Below, piece by piece: positions 27,729 through 38,532 of a stretch of 64,000 nt of DNA. Each line of letters begins with the position of its first letter. Positions within the stretch are counted from its first letter, which is position 1. Source of the stretch: Anaerohalosphaeraceae bacterium (GTDB lineage Bacteria > Planctomycetota > Phycisphaerae > Sedimentisphaerales > Anaerohalosphaeraceae); NCBI GenBank assembly GCA_035378985.1, contig DAOSUR010000008.1, positions 1-64,000 of the forward strand, given 5' to 3'. Position numbers and translations under genes: made by a program. Below the pieces are notes generated by a model that ran no database searches, was not told where the DNA came from, and worked only from the letters and a program-made list of their open reading frames with translations.

Positions 27729-28669
27729 GCCGAATCCAGCATCTGAAGACACCGCTGGAGCACCGTCTGAAGAGTATCCTCCGGTCCGATGTCAATCCAG
27801 CGCACCCCGCAGAAGGTCTTAAACCAGGTCCGCTGGGCCTTGGCCAGCCGGCGCGTATTGATTTTGATTTGCTCAATCGTCTCCTCCAGAGGCCGCTTGC
27901 CTTCGAGGTGCTCAATCATCTCCGCATAGCCGATGGCCGCCCGGGCCTGCGGACTCATCGGACGGGACTCATTCAGCAGCCCTCGCACCTCTTCAAGAAA
28001 GCCCTCGTCCATCATTTTTTTGACCCGCTGATTGATGCGTCGGCTTTCGAGCTCCTTGGGCCGGCGCAGTCCGATAACCGTCCAGCCCTCCGGCTCCCGG
28101 CGGGTCCACTGCCGTTGGAACGAGCTGATGGGCCTGCCGGTCAGCCGATAGACCTCCAGCGCCCGTATGATGCGTTTTTGGTCGTTCGGATGAATCCGCC
28201 CGGCGGCCTCAGGGTCCACCTGAACCAATTCCTGATGAAGGGCCTGAAGCCCCTTTTGCTCAATTTCCCGCCGAATTTGTTCCCGCAGAGCGGCATCCGT
28301 TCCCGGCCCTTCAAACAGCCCATACAGCAGGGCCTTGATATACATCGCCGTGCCCCCCACCGCAATGACGGGCTTTTGGGCCTTTGCAATCTCCTCGATT
28401 GCCTGATGTGCCATATCCAGAAACTGGTCCACACTGAAGGACTCCCACGGCTCGACCACATCCACCAAGTAGTACGGCAGCTGTTTTCTCTTTTCCAGAG
28501 GCGGTTTGGCCGTCCCGATGTCCATCCGGCGATAAACCTTCATTGAATCGATGCTGATAATCCCCCCGCCGAGCGTGCGGGCCAGCTCAAAGGCAAGGGC
28601 TCCTTTGCCGGAGGCCGTCACCCCCAAAATCAGTATCTTTTTTTGTCCGGAATCCACCGCTGCTCCCAA
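27707..28669 (-). CDS. miaA: tRNA dimethylallyltransferase
   Basis: Adds dimethylallyl to A37 of tRNAs reading UNN codons. 320 residues, normal length. GGGIISIDSMKVYRRMDIGTAKP (from about 34; catalytic Asp41) and GGTAMYIKALLYG are family signatures. The P-loop reads GVTASGKG (16-23), with glycine in place of the usual Thr/Ser after the lysine, which would alter phosphate/Mg binding. The rest of the protein looks normal. It diverges from ispA across 86 bases, and its 3' end overlaps the previous gene by 22 bases. Confidence 0.95.
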   Translation of the reverse strand: MGAAVDSGQKKILILGVTASGKGALAFELARTLGGGIISIDSMKVYRRMDIGTAKPPLEKRKQLPYYLVDVVEPWESFSVDQFLDMAHQAIEEIAKAQKPVIAVGGTAMYIKALLYGLFEGPGTDAALREQIRREIEQKGLQALHQELVQVDPEAAGRIHPNDQKRIIRALEVYRLTGRPISSFQRQWTRREPEGWTVIGLRRPKELESRRINQRVKKMMDEGFLEEVRGLLNESRPMSPQARAAIGYAEMIEHLEGKRPLEETIEQIKINTRRLAKAQRTWFKTFCGVRWIDIGPEDTLQTVLQRCLQMLDSAQRLSNE

Positions 28670-28710
28670 ACGGCCGTATCGTTTTTTCTATCCTATTTTT
28701 GATTAAGATT

Positions 28711-28719
28711 TGTTATAAT
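28711..28719 (+). promoter_or_regulatory. extended -10 promoter of ispA-dxs operon
   Basis: TGTTATAAT is a perfect extended -10 element. Transcription from about 28726 places the ispA start at 28756 and rules out the TTG at 28699 as start. Confidence 0.6.
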
Positions 28720-28755
28720 ATCCTTTTTTCAGAAAGAATCCAGTTTGGGCATATA

Positions 28756-29673
28756 ATGGACGTGCAGAATCTTGAAAAATCCGTCTCCGAAATACCCTTT
28801 TCGGAGGAATTGACTGCCTGTGCCGAGGCGACCAACCGAACCCTTCGCCGGCTCCTGGACGGTCAGAAAGACATTCCGCCTCGCCTGAAGGAGGCGATGA
28901 TTTATACCGTGCTCAGTCCGGGCAAACGAATCCGCGCGGCCTTGGTTCAGTGGTGCTGCCGTGTTATATCCGGACAAGTCAATGAAAATGCCCTGAACGC
29001 CGCCGCCGCTGTGGAGATGGTGCATACCTATTCACTGATTCACGACGACCTGCCGGCTATGGATGATGATGATTTTCGTCGGGGCCGGCCCAGCTGCCAT
29101 AAGCAGTTCGACGAAGCCACGGCGATTCTGGCCGGCGACGCCCTGCTGACCTTCGCATTTGAAGTGCTCGCCGCAGAAATCACTCCTCCTCAAACCGCCG
29201 TGCAGATGGTGCGGATATTGGCCGAGGCCGCCGGCCCGGCCGGAATGATTGCCGGACAAATCAAAGACCTCCAAAGCCAGGGCGTTGAGGGAACTTTGTC
29301 TGAGCTCCAATCCATCCACATCTGCAAAACAGGACGGATGTTTGCCGCCTCTGCGGAATTCGGTGCCGTCGCAGGCCGCGCCTCCGAGAAACACCAAAAA
29401 GCCCTGGCCCGATTCGGACTGGATATCGGGCTTGGGTTTCAGATTGCCGATGACCTGCTGGATGTCTCGGCAACCAGTGAACAGCTGGGCAAAACCGCCG
29501 GCAAGGACAGCCGGCAGAAAAAACTCACCTATCCGTCTCTGGTCGGAATCGAAAAGGCCCGTCAGATTGCCGAACAAATCACGCAGCGGGCCCTGGAGGA
29601 TTTATCCTGTTTCGGCTCCGAAGCGGACATCCTGCGGCGGCTGGCCGTCGAACTCTTGAATCGAAAAAGGTAA
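28756..29673 (+). CDS. ispA: polyprenyl (farnesyl/geranylgeranyl) diphosphate synthase
   Basis: Chain-elongating isoprenoid synthase, 305 residues. The first aspartate-rich motif is DDLPAMDDDD (about 97-106) and the second is DDLLD in GFQIADDLLDVSATSEQLGKTAGKD (about 230). PGKRIRAAL and EMVHTYSLIHDD also fit. Product length (C15 or C20) cannot be judged with certainty. The ATG at 28756 is preferred because the promoter's -10 box lies between it and the only upstream start. It begins an operon with dxs, four bases downstream, and NAD kinase. Confidence 0.95.
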   Translation: MDVQNLEKSVSEIPFSEELTACAEATNRTLRRLLDGQKDIPPRLKEAMIYTVLSPGKRIRAALVQWCCRVISGQVNENALNAAAAVEMVHTYSLIHDDLPAMDDDDFRRGRPSCHKQFDEATAILAGDALLTFAFEVLAAEITPPQTAVQMVRILAEAAGPAGMIAGQIKDLQSQGVEGTLSELQSIHICKTGRMFAASAEFGAVAGRASEKHQKALARFGLDIGLGFQIADDLLDVSATSEQLGKTAGKDSRQKKLTYPSLVGIEKARQIAEQITQRALEDLSCFGSEADILRRLAVELLNRKR

Positions 29674-29676
29674 GCT

Positions 29677-31665
29677 ATGAGCTTCATCGAAGATCCAACG
29701 AAACAGACTGCATCCATCATAGAGCGTATCCGTCAGCCGGCGGACCTGCGGATCCTTTCCACCGCCGAACTGGAACAGCTGGCCGCGGAAATCCGCCAGC
29801 TTATTACCGAAGCCGTCAGCCGCCGCGGGGGTCATTTGGCCAGCAATCTGGGCGTTGTGGAACTGACCATCGCTCTGCACTATGTCTTTGACTTTTACAA
29901 AGACCGGCTGCTCTGGGATGTCGGCCATCAGTGTTATGCCCACAAAATCCTTACCGGACGGAAAGACCGCCTGCTTCAGCTGCGTCAGGAAAACGGTCTG
30001 AGCGGGTTTCCTTCTCCCGAAGAAAGTCCGGCGGATGTATTCAGCGTTGGCCATGCCGGCACGTCCATCGCCACCGCTATTGGAATGGCCCTGGGGGCCC
30101 AGCACAACAAAACCGAAGAGAAAATCGTGGCCTTCGTCGGGGATGCCAGCATCGTCAACGGTCTTTCGTTTGAGGCCCTCAACAACCTCGGACTGGTCAA
30201 GCGGCAGCTGCTGATTGTCCTGAACGACAATTCAATGGCCATCGACACCACCCAGGGTTCGCTGGCCTCTCTGCTCTCGCGGGTGCGGCTCAGCCATACC
30301 TACGAAGACATCCGCCAGACAACTGCGATGATCTTAAACCACCTGCCGGTCATCGGAAAGCCGATGGAAGAGGCTCTTCAGAATCTGAAAAAAACCATCC
30401 GGATGGCTATCTCTCCCAGCCGACTTTTTGAAAGTCTGAACATTCATTATTTCGGCCCGGTGGACGGACACGATATCGGCTCTCTGATTCAGATTTTCAA
30501 GGGTCTGGCCGAGCTGGACCGCCCGGCCATCCTTCACGTGTTCACCAGGAAAGGCAAGGGGTTTACCCCGGCGGACAAAAACCCCCGCCGCTTTCACAGC
30601 ACCGGTCCCTTTGTGATGAACGGGGAATCCGTGTCCCCCAGCCCGCAGGGCCGCACGTTTACCGATGCTTTCAGTGACGCCCTGCTGAAGGCGGCTCAGA
30701 ACAATCCGCAAATTATTGCCATCACGGCTGCTATGTCCGACGGCACAGGGCTTTCAAAATTCCGTCAGCAGTTCCCGGATCGCTACTATGACGTGGGAAT
30801 TGCCGAAAGCGCCGCCGTGGACATCGCCGCCGGTCTGGCCAAACAGGGCCTTCAGCCGGTTGTGTGCATTTATTCAACTTTTTTGCAGCGAAGTTTTGAC
30901 CAGATCTTTCAGGAAGTCTCGCTTCAGAATCTGCCGGTGGTTTTCTGTATCGACCGGGCCGGGGCCGTCGGAGATGACGGACCGACCCATCACGGCTTGT
31001 GGGACATCGGGTATCTGCGGATGCTGCCGAATCTGATTCTGGTCTCCCCCGCCAACGAAAAGGAAATGGAAGGGGCTCTGCACTACGCCTTCCAGCAAAA
31101 GCAGCCCGTGGCCATTCGCTATCCCCGGGATCTGGTACCCGTCTGTCCCCCCGCCTGCGAAATCGGAGAGGAGCCGTTCCGGACGGGCCGCAGTGTTTGG
31201 GTCCGCCGAGCCGAATCGGAGTGGGTCATCGCGGCCCTGGGACCTTTGACAGCCGAGGCGCTCCAGGCCGCAGAAGAACTGGCACAGGAGGGAATCGAAG
31301 TATCCGTCATCAATGCCCGTTTCGCCAAACCGATTGACCCGGCTCTGGTTGAGCTCTTTGCCCAGGGTAAAACGGTGATTGTGCTCGAAGACCACAGTCG
31401 TGCAGGCGGATTCGGGGAAGCCCTGCTGGCGGAAGCCGCCCAAAGGGCCTTTGTCGAAAGACGTCCGGACATCCATACCGCTATCGGAAAAGCCGTCCTG
31501 CTGGCCGGACCGGACGACCAATATATCCCTGTCGCCAAAAGGCAAACCCAGATGAAATGGATGGGGCTGACGGCGGAAAGCATTGCTGAAACCATAAGAA
31601 AACTGGCTTCCGCGGACCTGTCTGTCCGATGCAAGGAAGAATCGATACGGAGCAGAAGACAATGA
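29677..31665 (+). CDS. dxs: 1-deoxy-D-xylulose-5-phosphate synthase
   Basis: First enzyme of the DXP isoprenoid route; thiamine-diphosphate dependent. 662 residues. GHQCYAHKILTGR, the ThDP motif GDASIVNGLSFEALNNLG...NDNSMAID and the pyrimidine-domain IDRAGAVGDDGPTHHG are present. The segment normally read as DVGIAEQHAV is here DVGIAESAAVDIAAG (from residue 372); the catalytic glutamate (E377) is kept but the Q-H pair is replaced by S-A. It lies four bases after ispA, and its stop overlaps the NAD kinase start (ATGA). Confidence 0.95.
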   Translation: MSFIEDPTKQTASIIERIRQPADLRILSTAELEQLAAEIRQLITEAVSRRGGHLASNLGVVELTIALHYVFDFYKDRLLWDVGHQCYAHKILTGRKDRLLQLRQENGLSGFPSPEESPADVFSVGHAGTSIATAIGMALGAQHNKTEEKIVAFVGDASIVNGLSFEALNNLGLVKRQLLIVLNDNSMAIDTTQGSLASLLSRVRLSHTYEDIRQTTAMILNHLPVIGKPMEEALQNLKKTIRMAISPSRLFESLNIHYFGPVDGHDIGSLIQIFKGLAELDRPAILHVFTRKGKGFTPADKNPRRFHSTGPFVMNGESVSPSPQGRTFTDAFSDALLKAAQNNPQIIAITAAMSDGTGLSKFRQQFPDRYYDVGIAESAAVDIAAGLAKQGLQPVVCIYSTFLQRSFDQIFQEVSLQNLPVVFCIDRAGAVGDDGPTHHGLWDIGYLRMLPNLILVSPANEKEMEGALHYAFQQKQPVAIRYPRDLVPVCPPACEIGEEPFRTGRSVWVRRAESEWVIAALGPLTAEALQAAEELAQEGIEVSVINARFAKPIDPALVELFAQGKTVIVLEDHSRAGGFGEALLAEAAQRAFVERRPDIHTAIGKAVLLAGPDDQYIPVAKRQTQMKWMGLTAESIAETIRKLASADLSVRCKEESIRSRRQ

Positions 31666-32546
31666 AACCTCTTTCCCTGATTCTGTTCGGCGATGCCCGC
31701 AAGGCCTATGCCAAAGAGGCCCTCGAGCGATTTCTTGCCTTTGCGCAGGGTCGTGCCCGGATTTTGGCCAACTGTATGGAGAATGCATGCTCGCTGGATG
31801 TTCTCAAACAGGCCGACTATGCGGTGGTCTTCGGCGGTGACGGAACCCTTCTGTCCGCCGCCCGGCAGCTGTGCCAATCCAAGATTCCGGTTATCGGCGT
31901 CAATGTCGGCAAACTCGGTTTTCTGGCGGAATTCAGCATTGAGGAACTCATTGACCAGTTCGACCAAATCGCTGACGGCCAGGCGGCCATCGAAGAGCGA
32001 ATGGTTCTGCAGTGTTCCCTGCACCGTCGACATCAGGAGATTTTTTCCTCCACGGCGGTCAATGACGTGGTGATTACCGCCGGTTCGCCGTTCAGCATGA
32101 TTGAGCTGCAGATTTTCATCGAAGGCCAGTCTTTGGCCGGGTGCATCGGGGACGGTGTTATCGTGTCCACTCCGACCGGCTCAACGGCATATAACCTCTC
32201 CGCCGGAGGTCCGATTCTGGCGGCCAATCTGTCGGCGTTTGTTCTGACTCCGATTTGTCCTCATTCGCTCAGCTTTCGTCCGGTTGTCATTGCGGCGGAT
32301 CGTCGCGTCGAGATCTCCCCGCTTCGGGTCAATCAGCAAACCTCTCTGCTTCTGGACGGCCAGGTACAAAGCCAATTGGAAAAAGAGGATGTGATTCGAA
32401 TCCAAAAGCACGAGGGGCGATTCCTTGTGGTGAATAACCCGCTTCGCACCCAATGGGACACGCTGGCTTCCAAACTTCATTGGGCCCGCAAGCCGGGATA
32501 TACCCTATCCAATGAACCCAAACCAGACGGAAAAAGTAAAAGATAA
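31662..32546 (+). CDS. nadK: NAD kinase
   Basis: Makes NADP+ from NAD+. 294 residues from the ATG at 31662, which overlaps the dxs stop. The GGDGTLLSAARQL motif is near residue 60, with NDVVITAGSPFSMIELQ and STPTGSTAYNLSAGGPI further on. NADPH is consumed by the DXP pathway, so the placement after dxs makes sense (inference). Length is normal. Confidence 0.96.
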   Translation: MKPLSLILFGDARKAYAKEALERFLAFAQGRARILANCMENACSLDVLKQADYAVVFGGDGTLLSAARQLCQSKIPVIGVNVGKLGFLAEFSIEELIDQFDQIADGQAAIEERMVLQCSLHRRHQEIFSSTAVNDVVITAGSPFSMIELQIFIEGQSLAGCIGDGVIVSTPTGSTAYNLSAGGPILAANLSAFVLTPICPHSLSFRPVVIAADRRVEISPLRVNQQTSLLLDGQVQSQLEKEDVIRIQKHEGRFLVVNNPLRTQWDTLASKLHWARKPGYTLSNEPKPDGKSKR

Positions 32547-32558
32547 AGAGGCCTTTCT

Positions 32559-33968
32559 ATGAACGGAAAAATCTTTCTTGCTTCAGCGGTCTTTTCTGCG
32601 GCAATATCAGCAGCGTGGGCTGCAGAAGCCCCGGGGGCCCGTTCCCCAATCGGTTCTCCCACTCAGGTTCCCAGTGCGAACCGAACGGCGGCTATTCCCA
32701 GCCAGCCCAACCTGTATGGGTATGTAGGCAATCTGACTATGACCGGCAACATCGGCGGCGGACGGCATTTCCGCGGCTTCGTCCCATACAGCTCCAGCGA
32801 TTACATCGACCGACGGCTTTTAGACCCGCAGTCGAGGGCTGTCAGTTCTTTTTTAAGACGCTCCGCACAGGCCGAAGCGTTCTTCGACCCCCGGCAAACG
32901 GTAACCTCCCTTCAGCGTCCCGGCGGTTCCGGGTTGGGGACACCGACCATTCCGCCGCAAGTACGCGTGACGGCTTCCAAACAATGGCTCGAATCCTTTG
33001 ATATTGCCGATGTCATCCGTCCGCCGCAGCAGCGGCCTTTAGCCCCTTCCACCCAGACCCTCGAATCCATCCTGCAGCAGCATCTGACTCAAAAAACAGC
33101 CGAAAAAAGCAGGAAAATCGTCCCCCTTGACCCGCTGCAGACCGTTCCGCCCGGAATGGACCTTTCGAAACTCTCTTCAGAAGCAAAACCGGCCCCGCTT
33201 CTGACAGACAAAACGGTACGAAAGCCCGAATCGGAAGAATCCACCTCTTCATCCCAAAGCATTTATGCTCAGATACGGCGGCAGCTGGGACTGAGCAGAG
33301 ACAACGAGCAGCCCGAAAAAGAAACCCGGTTAACCGCTGAAGAGCCGGCCGCTCCCGAAGAAAAAACCAAACCGCAGCCCTCTTCTTCCCGCTCCGGTCT
33401 GCGGATGCGTCCGGAGGATTTCGTCAAACCGGAAGACGGAAGGGCCTTGCGGAAAGACTATCCGGACTTCGAACACCTGGCTGCGGCAAGGGCTGAAGAT
33501 TATCTGTTTTTGGGCGAGGAATTCCTCAAAAACGGCCAATATTACAAGGCCGCAGACGCCTTTGAACTGGCTTCCGTCTGGGACAGGAAGAACCCTCTTC
33601 TGGTACTGGCCCGCTCTCACGCCCTGTTTGCGGCGGGGGAATACATGAGCAGCGCCTTTTATCTGAGCCAGGCCATCGAGATGGAGCCGAAGGTTCTCGA
33701 AAGCCGTTTCGACTGGGCCTCCCTGCTGGACAGCCGCGATGCCTTCGAACACCGGCTCACAGAACTGTCCACCTGGCAGCAGCGGAGCAACTCGGCGGAA
33801 TTGGCCCTGCTGATGGGTTATATCCTCTTTCAGGACGGCAAACTGACTCGCGCACGGATTTCCGCAGAATATGCTGAAGATATGATGCCGGACAGTCAGG
33901 CGGCCAAGCTTCTTGTCCAGGCCGTTCAGGCGGCAATCCAATCCGCCCCCTCTCCTGCAGCCCCCTAA
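32559..33968 (+). CDS. secreted protein with C-terminal TPR-like region
   Basis: 469 residues, family not recognised. An N-terminal signal peptide (MNGKIFLASAVFSAAISAAWAA) ends near residue 22. Residues 25-290 are rich in P, S, T and Q and probably disordered. Residues 300-460 look like TPR-type helical repeats (for example YLFLGEEFLKNGQYYKAADAFELA and ALLMGYILFQDGKLTRARISAEYA). It could be a periplasmic or envelope scaffold protein. It lies 12 bases after nadK and 12 bases before the helicase gene, so it is operonic with both. Confidence 0.8.
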   Translation: MNGKIFLASAVFSAAISAAWAAEAPGARSPIGSPTQVPSANRTAAIPSQPNLYGYVGNLTMTGNIGGGRHFRGFVPYSSSDYIDRRLLDPQSRAVSSFLRRSAQAEAFFDPRQTVTSLQRPGGSGLGTPTIPPQVRVTASKQWLESFDIADVIRPPQQRPLAPSTQTLESILQQHLTQKTAEKSRKIVPLDPLQTVPPGMDLSKLSSEAKPAPLLTDKTVRKPESEESTSSSQSIYAQIRRQLGLSRDNEQPEKETRLTAEEPAAPEEKTKPQPSSSRSGLRMRPEDFVKPEDGRALRKDYPDFEHLAAARAEDYLFLGEEFLKNGQYYKAADAFELASVWDRKNPLLVLARSHALFAAGEYMSSAFYLSQAIEMEPKVLESRFDWASLLDSRDAFEHRLTELSTWQQRSNSAELALLMGYILFQDGKLTRARISAEYAEDMMPDSQAAKLLVQAVQAAIQSAPSPAAP

Positions 33969-33980
33969 ACCGGAAGCGAT

Positions 33981-35951
<1,971 letters not shown>

Positions 35952-36082
35952 TTTTGTCCCCTTATCGCATTTTTCTTTTACTTAATTCAGTCTCTCATCC
36001 TTTTTGCCGATAAACAGCAAAGGCCTAAACTGTCATTTCCGGCAAGACGAAAATCCGGAAAAATGGGGCAGATAGGAATACT

Positions 36083-36460
36083 ATGAAGAACTATACGGAA
36101 TCATTGATTGTGGATGATTGGCGTCGCATTTGGGGTGCCTATCAGAAACACCTTACCCTTTTTATTCTCGCTCTGGCCGTTGATACCGTCAGCACAATCT
36201 ATTTTATGACTTCCTCCGGGCCGGAACAGGAGTTTCACCCGCTGGTTCGGATGGCCGCATTCGCCTACGGACCTATCGCAGGTCCTGTTTTAGCCGCCGC
36301 CTATAAACTAATTGCTGCCTTGATTGTTGTGCTGTACTGGCACAAATTCGCCGCCCCTATTTTGACCACAGCGGCAGTGTTTTACCTGTTTGCGGCTTTT
36401 TATAACTATTTTGCGATTGAGTTGTATCTAAAAGGGCTTATGCCCTGGCTTCCATTTTAG
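36083..36460 (+). CDS. small integral membrane protein
   Basis: 125 residues with three or four hydrophobic segments (around 22-42, 56-88, 92-115). The stretch LALAVDTVSTIYFM...EQEFHPLVRM, with an Asp and Thr in the first helix followed by E-x-x-P-L, recalls the DUF5658 family, but I am not certain. TAGGAA precedes the ATG. Its last 23 bases overlap the end of the next gene on the opposite strand. Confidence 0.7.
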   Translation: MKNYTESLIVDDWRRIWGAYQKHLTLFILALAVDTVSTIYFMTSSGPEQEFHPLVRMAAFAYGPIAGPVLAAAYKLIAALIVVLYWHKFAAPILTTAAVFYLFAAFYNYFAIELYLKGLMPWLPF

Positions 36461-36860
36461 CCGCAGAAAAGCCTCCGGCCCGCTCCGAACGGTGACTGCA
36501 CCCCAAGTCCAGTTCTTCGAACAATTCCATATCCGGCGCTGTCAGCGTTTCCAGAGAATGATAAGAAATCAGCAGATGGGGCTTGAGGCGAACGGCATCC
36601 GAAAAAGAATCCGCCACATAGCGGCACTGCAGAAGAATCGGTTCGGATGAATACTCCGGAAAGTCCCACGTTACCTCCCACCAGGTACGCTGGTGCTTCT
36701 GAGCCCATTCCGCCAAAACCTCCTCATCATAAACCCCTTCCAATACAGAAAAATACCCCGCCGGAATCCGAATCTGACGCCAAATTCCAGAAGCGGGGGA
36801 TGTCTTCAGCAGAATGGGCCAAAGCTCCTCAAACACCATCAGAAGGGATTGTCTGTTCAT
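36438..36860 (-). CDS. hypothetical protein
   Basis: 140 residues, acidic and aromatic (WWEVTWDFPEY), no recognised domain, no signal peptide or membrane segment. AGGTCGT lies just upstream of the ATG. The 3' end overlaps that of the membrane-protein gene by 23 bases. The composition matches the neighbours, so it is probably a real gene. Confidence 0.6.
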   Translation of the reverse strand: MNRQSLLMVFEELWPILLKTSPASGIWRQIRIPAGYFSVLEGVYDEEVLAEWAQKHQRTWWEVTWDFPEYSSEPILLQCRYVADSFSDAVRLKPHLLISYHSLETLTAPDMELFEELDLGCSHRSERAGGFSAAKMEARA

Positions 36861-37023
36861 ACGACCTCCATCATCACAATTTCTTCCTCCGAAGCCGCCC
36901 GGCAGGATAAAAGAAAAATATTGTGAAAAGATTGACCGCAGGTGTTTTTTTGATTATTTCAGGAGCCGTTCAGGCGAGAAATGGAAAAATTCTATAACCC
37001 CCTTCATTAGAAGAACTTCCAAA

Positions 37024-37096
<73 letters not shown>

Positions 37097-37106
37097 TTAC
37101 TTCCTA

Positions 37107-37135
37107 CAAATACGACAAAAACCTCCGCAAGTCAA
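37107..37135 (-). promoter_or_regulatory. candidate promoter of tRNA-Arg
   Basis: On the minus strand TTGACT (37135-37130), 17-base spacer, TATTTG (37112-37107), then ten bases to the tRNA 5' end. Confidence 0.55.
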
Positions 37136-37179
37136 GAACCAAAACCCCATTCCGATACTTTCCGGACTTTTTCCCCGGA

Positions 37180-37207
37180 TTGACAGCCGCCCGGATTCCG
37201 GTAAGAT
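37180..37207 (+). promoter_or_regulatory. candidate promoter of waaA
   Basis: Consensus TTGACA (37180-37185), 16-base spacer, TAAGAT (37202-37207), 26 bases before the waaA ATG. Same -10 and spacer length as the ETF-operon promoter. Confidence 0.6.
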
Positions 37208-37233
37208 GCCCTTTTCCTAAAACGGCGAACCCT

Positions 37234-38532
37234 ATGAGATATTTGATTGATTTGGCTTACATTCTTGCACTGCTCGGATACAGTCCGAAGATTGTCTATC
37301 GGATGCTGAAGGAAAACCGCTACAGATCCGGCTGGGACCAGCGTCTCGGCAAGATTCAGCGGCGGTTTCCGGAGCGTCCGTGCCTTTGGATTCACGCCGT
37401 CAGTGTAGGAGAGGTCAATGCCGCCCGCACCCTCATCGACAAACTCCTTCGGCAGATGCCCGAATATGAAATCGTTCTGACCTCCACCACCGACACCGGT
37501 CTTCAGCGTGCCCGTTCGCTGTATGAGAAAACCCTGACGGTCTCCTATTTTCCGTTCGACTTTTCCTGGATTATGAAACGGGCCTTCCGGCAAATCAACC
37601 CCAAAGCAATTCTGCTGATGGAGCTGGAGGTCTGGCCGAATTTAACCATACTGGCGTCTGAGCAAAAGATTCCGGTGATTGTGGTCAACGGACGGCTCAG
37701 CGACAAAAGTTTCCCCCGCTATCTGAAAATCCGTCCCTTTGTCCGGCGCACCTTCAGCCGTCTTGCTATGGTACTGGCTCAAACGGAGGAATACGCCCAC
37801 CGCTTTATTGCATTGGGCTGCCCGCCCGAACGGGTCCGTATCACCAGCTCGCTTAAATACGACACCGCGCGAACGGAACCCGACGCACCCGCCGTACAGA
37901 AACTTGCCGAACAGCTCCATCTGGGCCCGGAACCGCTGTGGGTTGTCGGCGGGACCGGTCCGGGCGAAGAGCAAATCGCCCTCGAAATCTTCAGCCGGCT
38001 TAAAAAAGAATCGCCGCTCGAATCGCTCCGAATGGCCGTCATTCCGCGAAAACCCGAACGCTTTGAAGAGGTGGCCGACCTGATTCGAGGTTCCGGCTTT
38101 CCCTGGGTGCGGTACAGCCGGCTCAAAGAGCAAAATACCGCCGCGGAGGGAAAACCGGACATCATCCTCGGCGATACGATGGGCGATTTAAACAACTTTT
38201 ATGCCCTCGCGACTGTTGTTTTCGTCGGACGTACGCTGGTGCCGATGGGCGGCTCGGATATGATGGAATCGGCCGCACTGGGCAAGTGCACCCTCTTTGG
38301 TCCGCACACGTTCAATTTCAAGCAGACTGTACAGGAGCTGCTGGCCGGACAAGGCGCCATCGAAGTCGCCGATAAAGAACAGCTTTTTGAGATGACTCGC
38401 AAGTGCCTTCTCGACAGAGATTTCGCCCGCCGAATTGCTGAAAACGGACGAAACATCATCCTTCGCAGCAAAGGGGCCACGCAGAAAACGCTTCAGGCCC
38501 TTCGTGAAGTGCTCAGCGGCGGAGGTGTTTGA
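37234..38532 (+). CDS. waaA: 3-deoxy-D-manno-octulosonic acid (Kdo) transferase
   Basis: Inner-membrane glycosyltransferase that adds Kdo to lipid A precursor. 432 residues from the ATG at 37234; longer in-frame starts run through the tRNA and are excluded. The N-terminal membrane anchor (YLIDLAYILALLGYS) is followed by IHAVSVGEVNAARTLI with the catalytic glutamate at about residue 60. FPFDFSWIMKRAFRQINP, MELEVWPN and the C-terminal GGSDMMESAALGK...GPHTFNF are family signatures. It implies an outer membrane with Kdo-bearing lipid. The last 20 bases overlap the next gene on the minus strand. Confidence 0.95.
   Translation: MRYLIDLAYILALLGYSPKIVYRMLKENRYRSGWDQRLGKIQRRFPERPCLWIHAVSVGEVNAARTLIDKLLRQMPEYEIVLTSTTDTGLQRARSLYEKTLTVSYFPFDFSWIMKRAFRQINPKAILLMELEVWPNLTILASEQKIPVIVVNGRLSDKSFPRYLKIRPFVRRTFSRLAMVLAQTEEYAHRFIALGCPPERVRITSSLKYDTARTEPDAPAVQKLAEQLHLGPEPLWVVGGTGPGEEQIALEIFSRLKKESPLESLRMAVIPRKPERFEEVADLIRGSGFPWVRYSRLKEQNTAAEGKPDIILGDTMGDLNNFYALATVVFVGRTLVPMGGSDMMESAALGKCTLFGPHTFNFKQTVQELLAGQGAIEVADKEQLFEMTRKCLLDRDFARRIAENGRNIILRSKGATQKTLQALREVLSGGGV

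Noticed and set aside
28699..28755. TTG start that would lengthen ispA by 19 residues
   Set aside because: It lies upstream of the TGTTATAAT -10 element and adds no conserved sequence.
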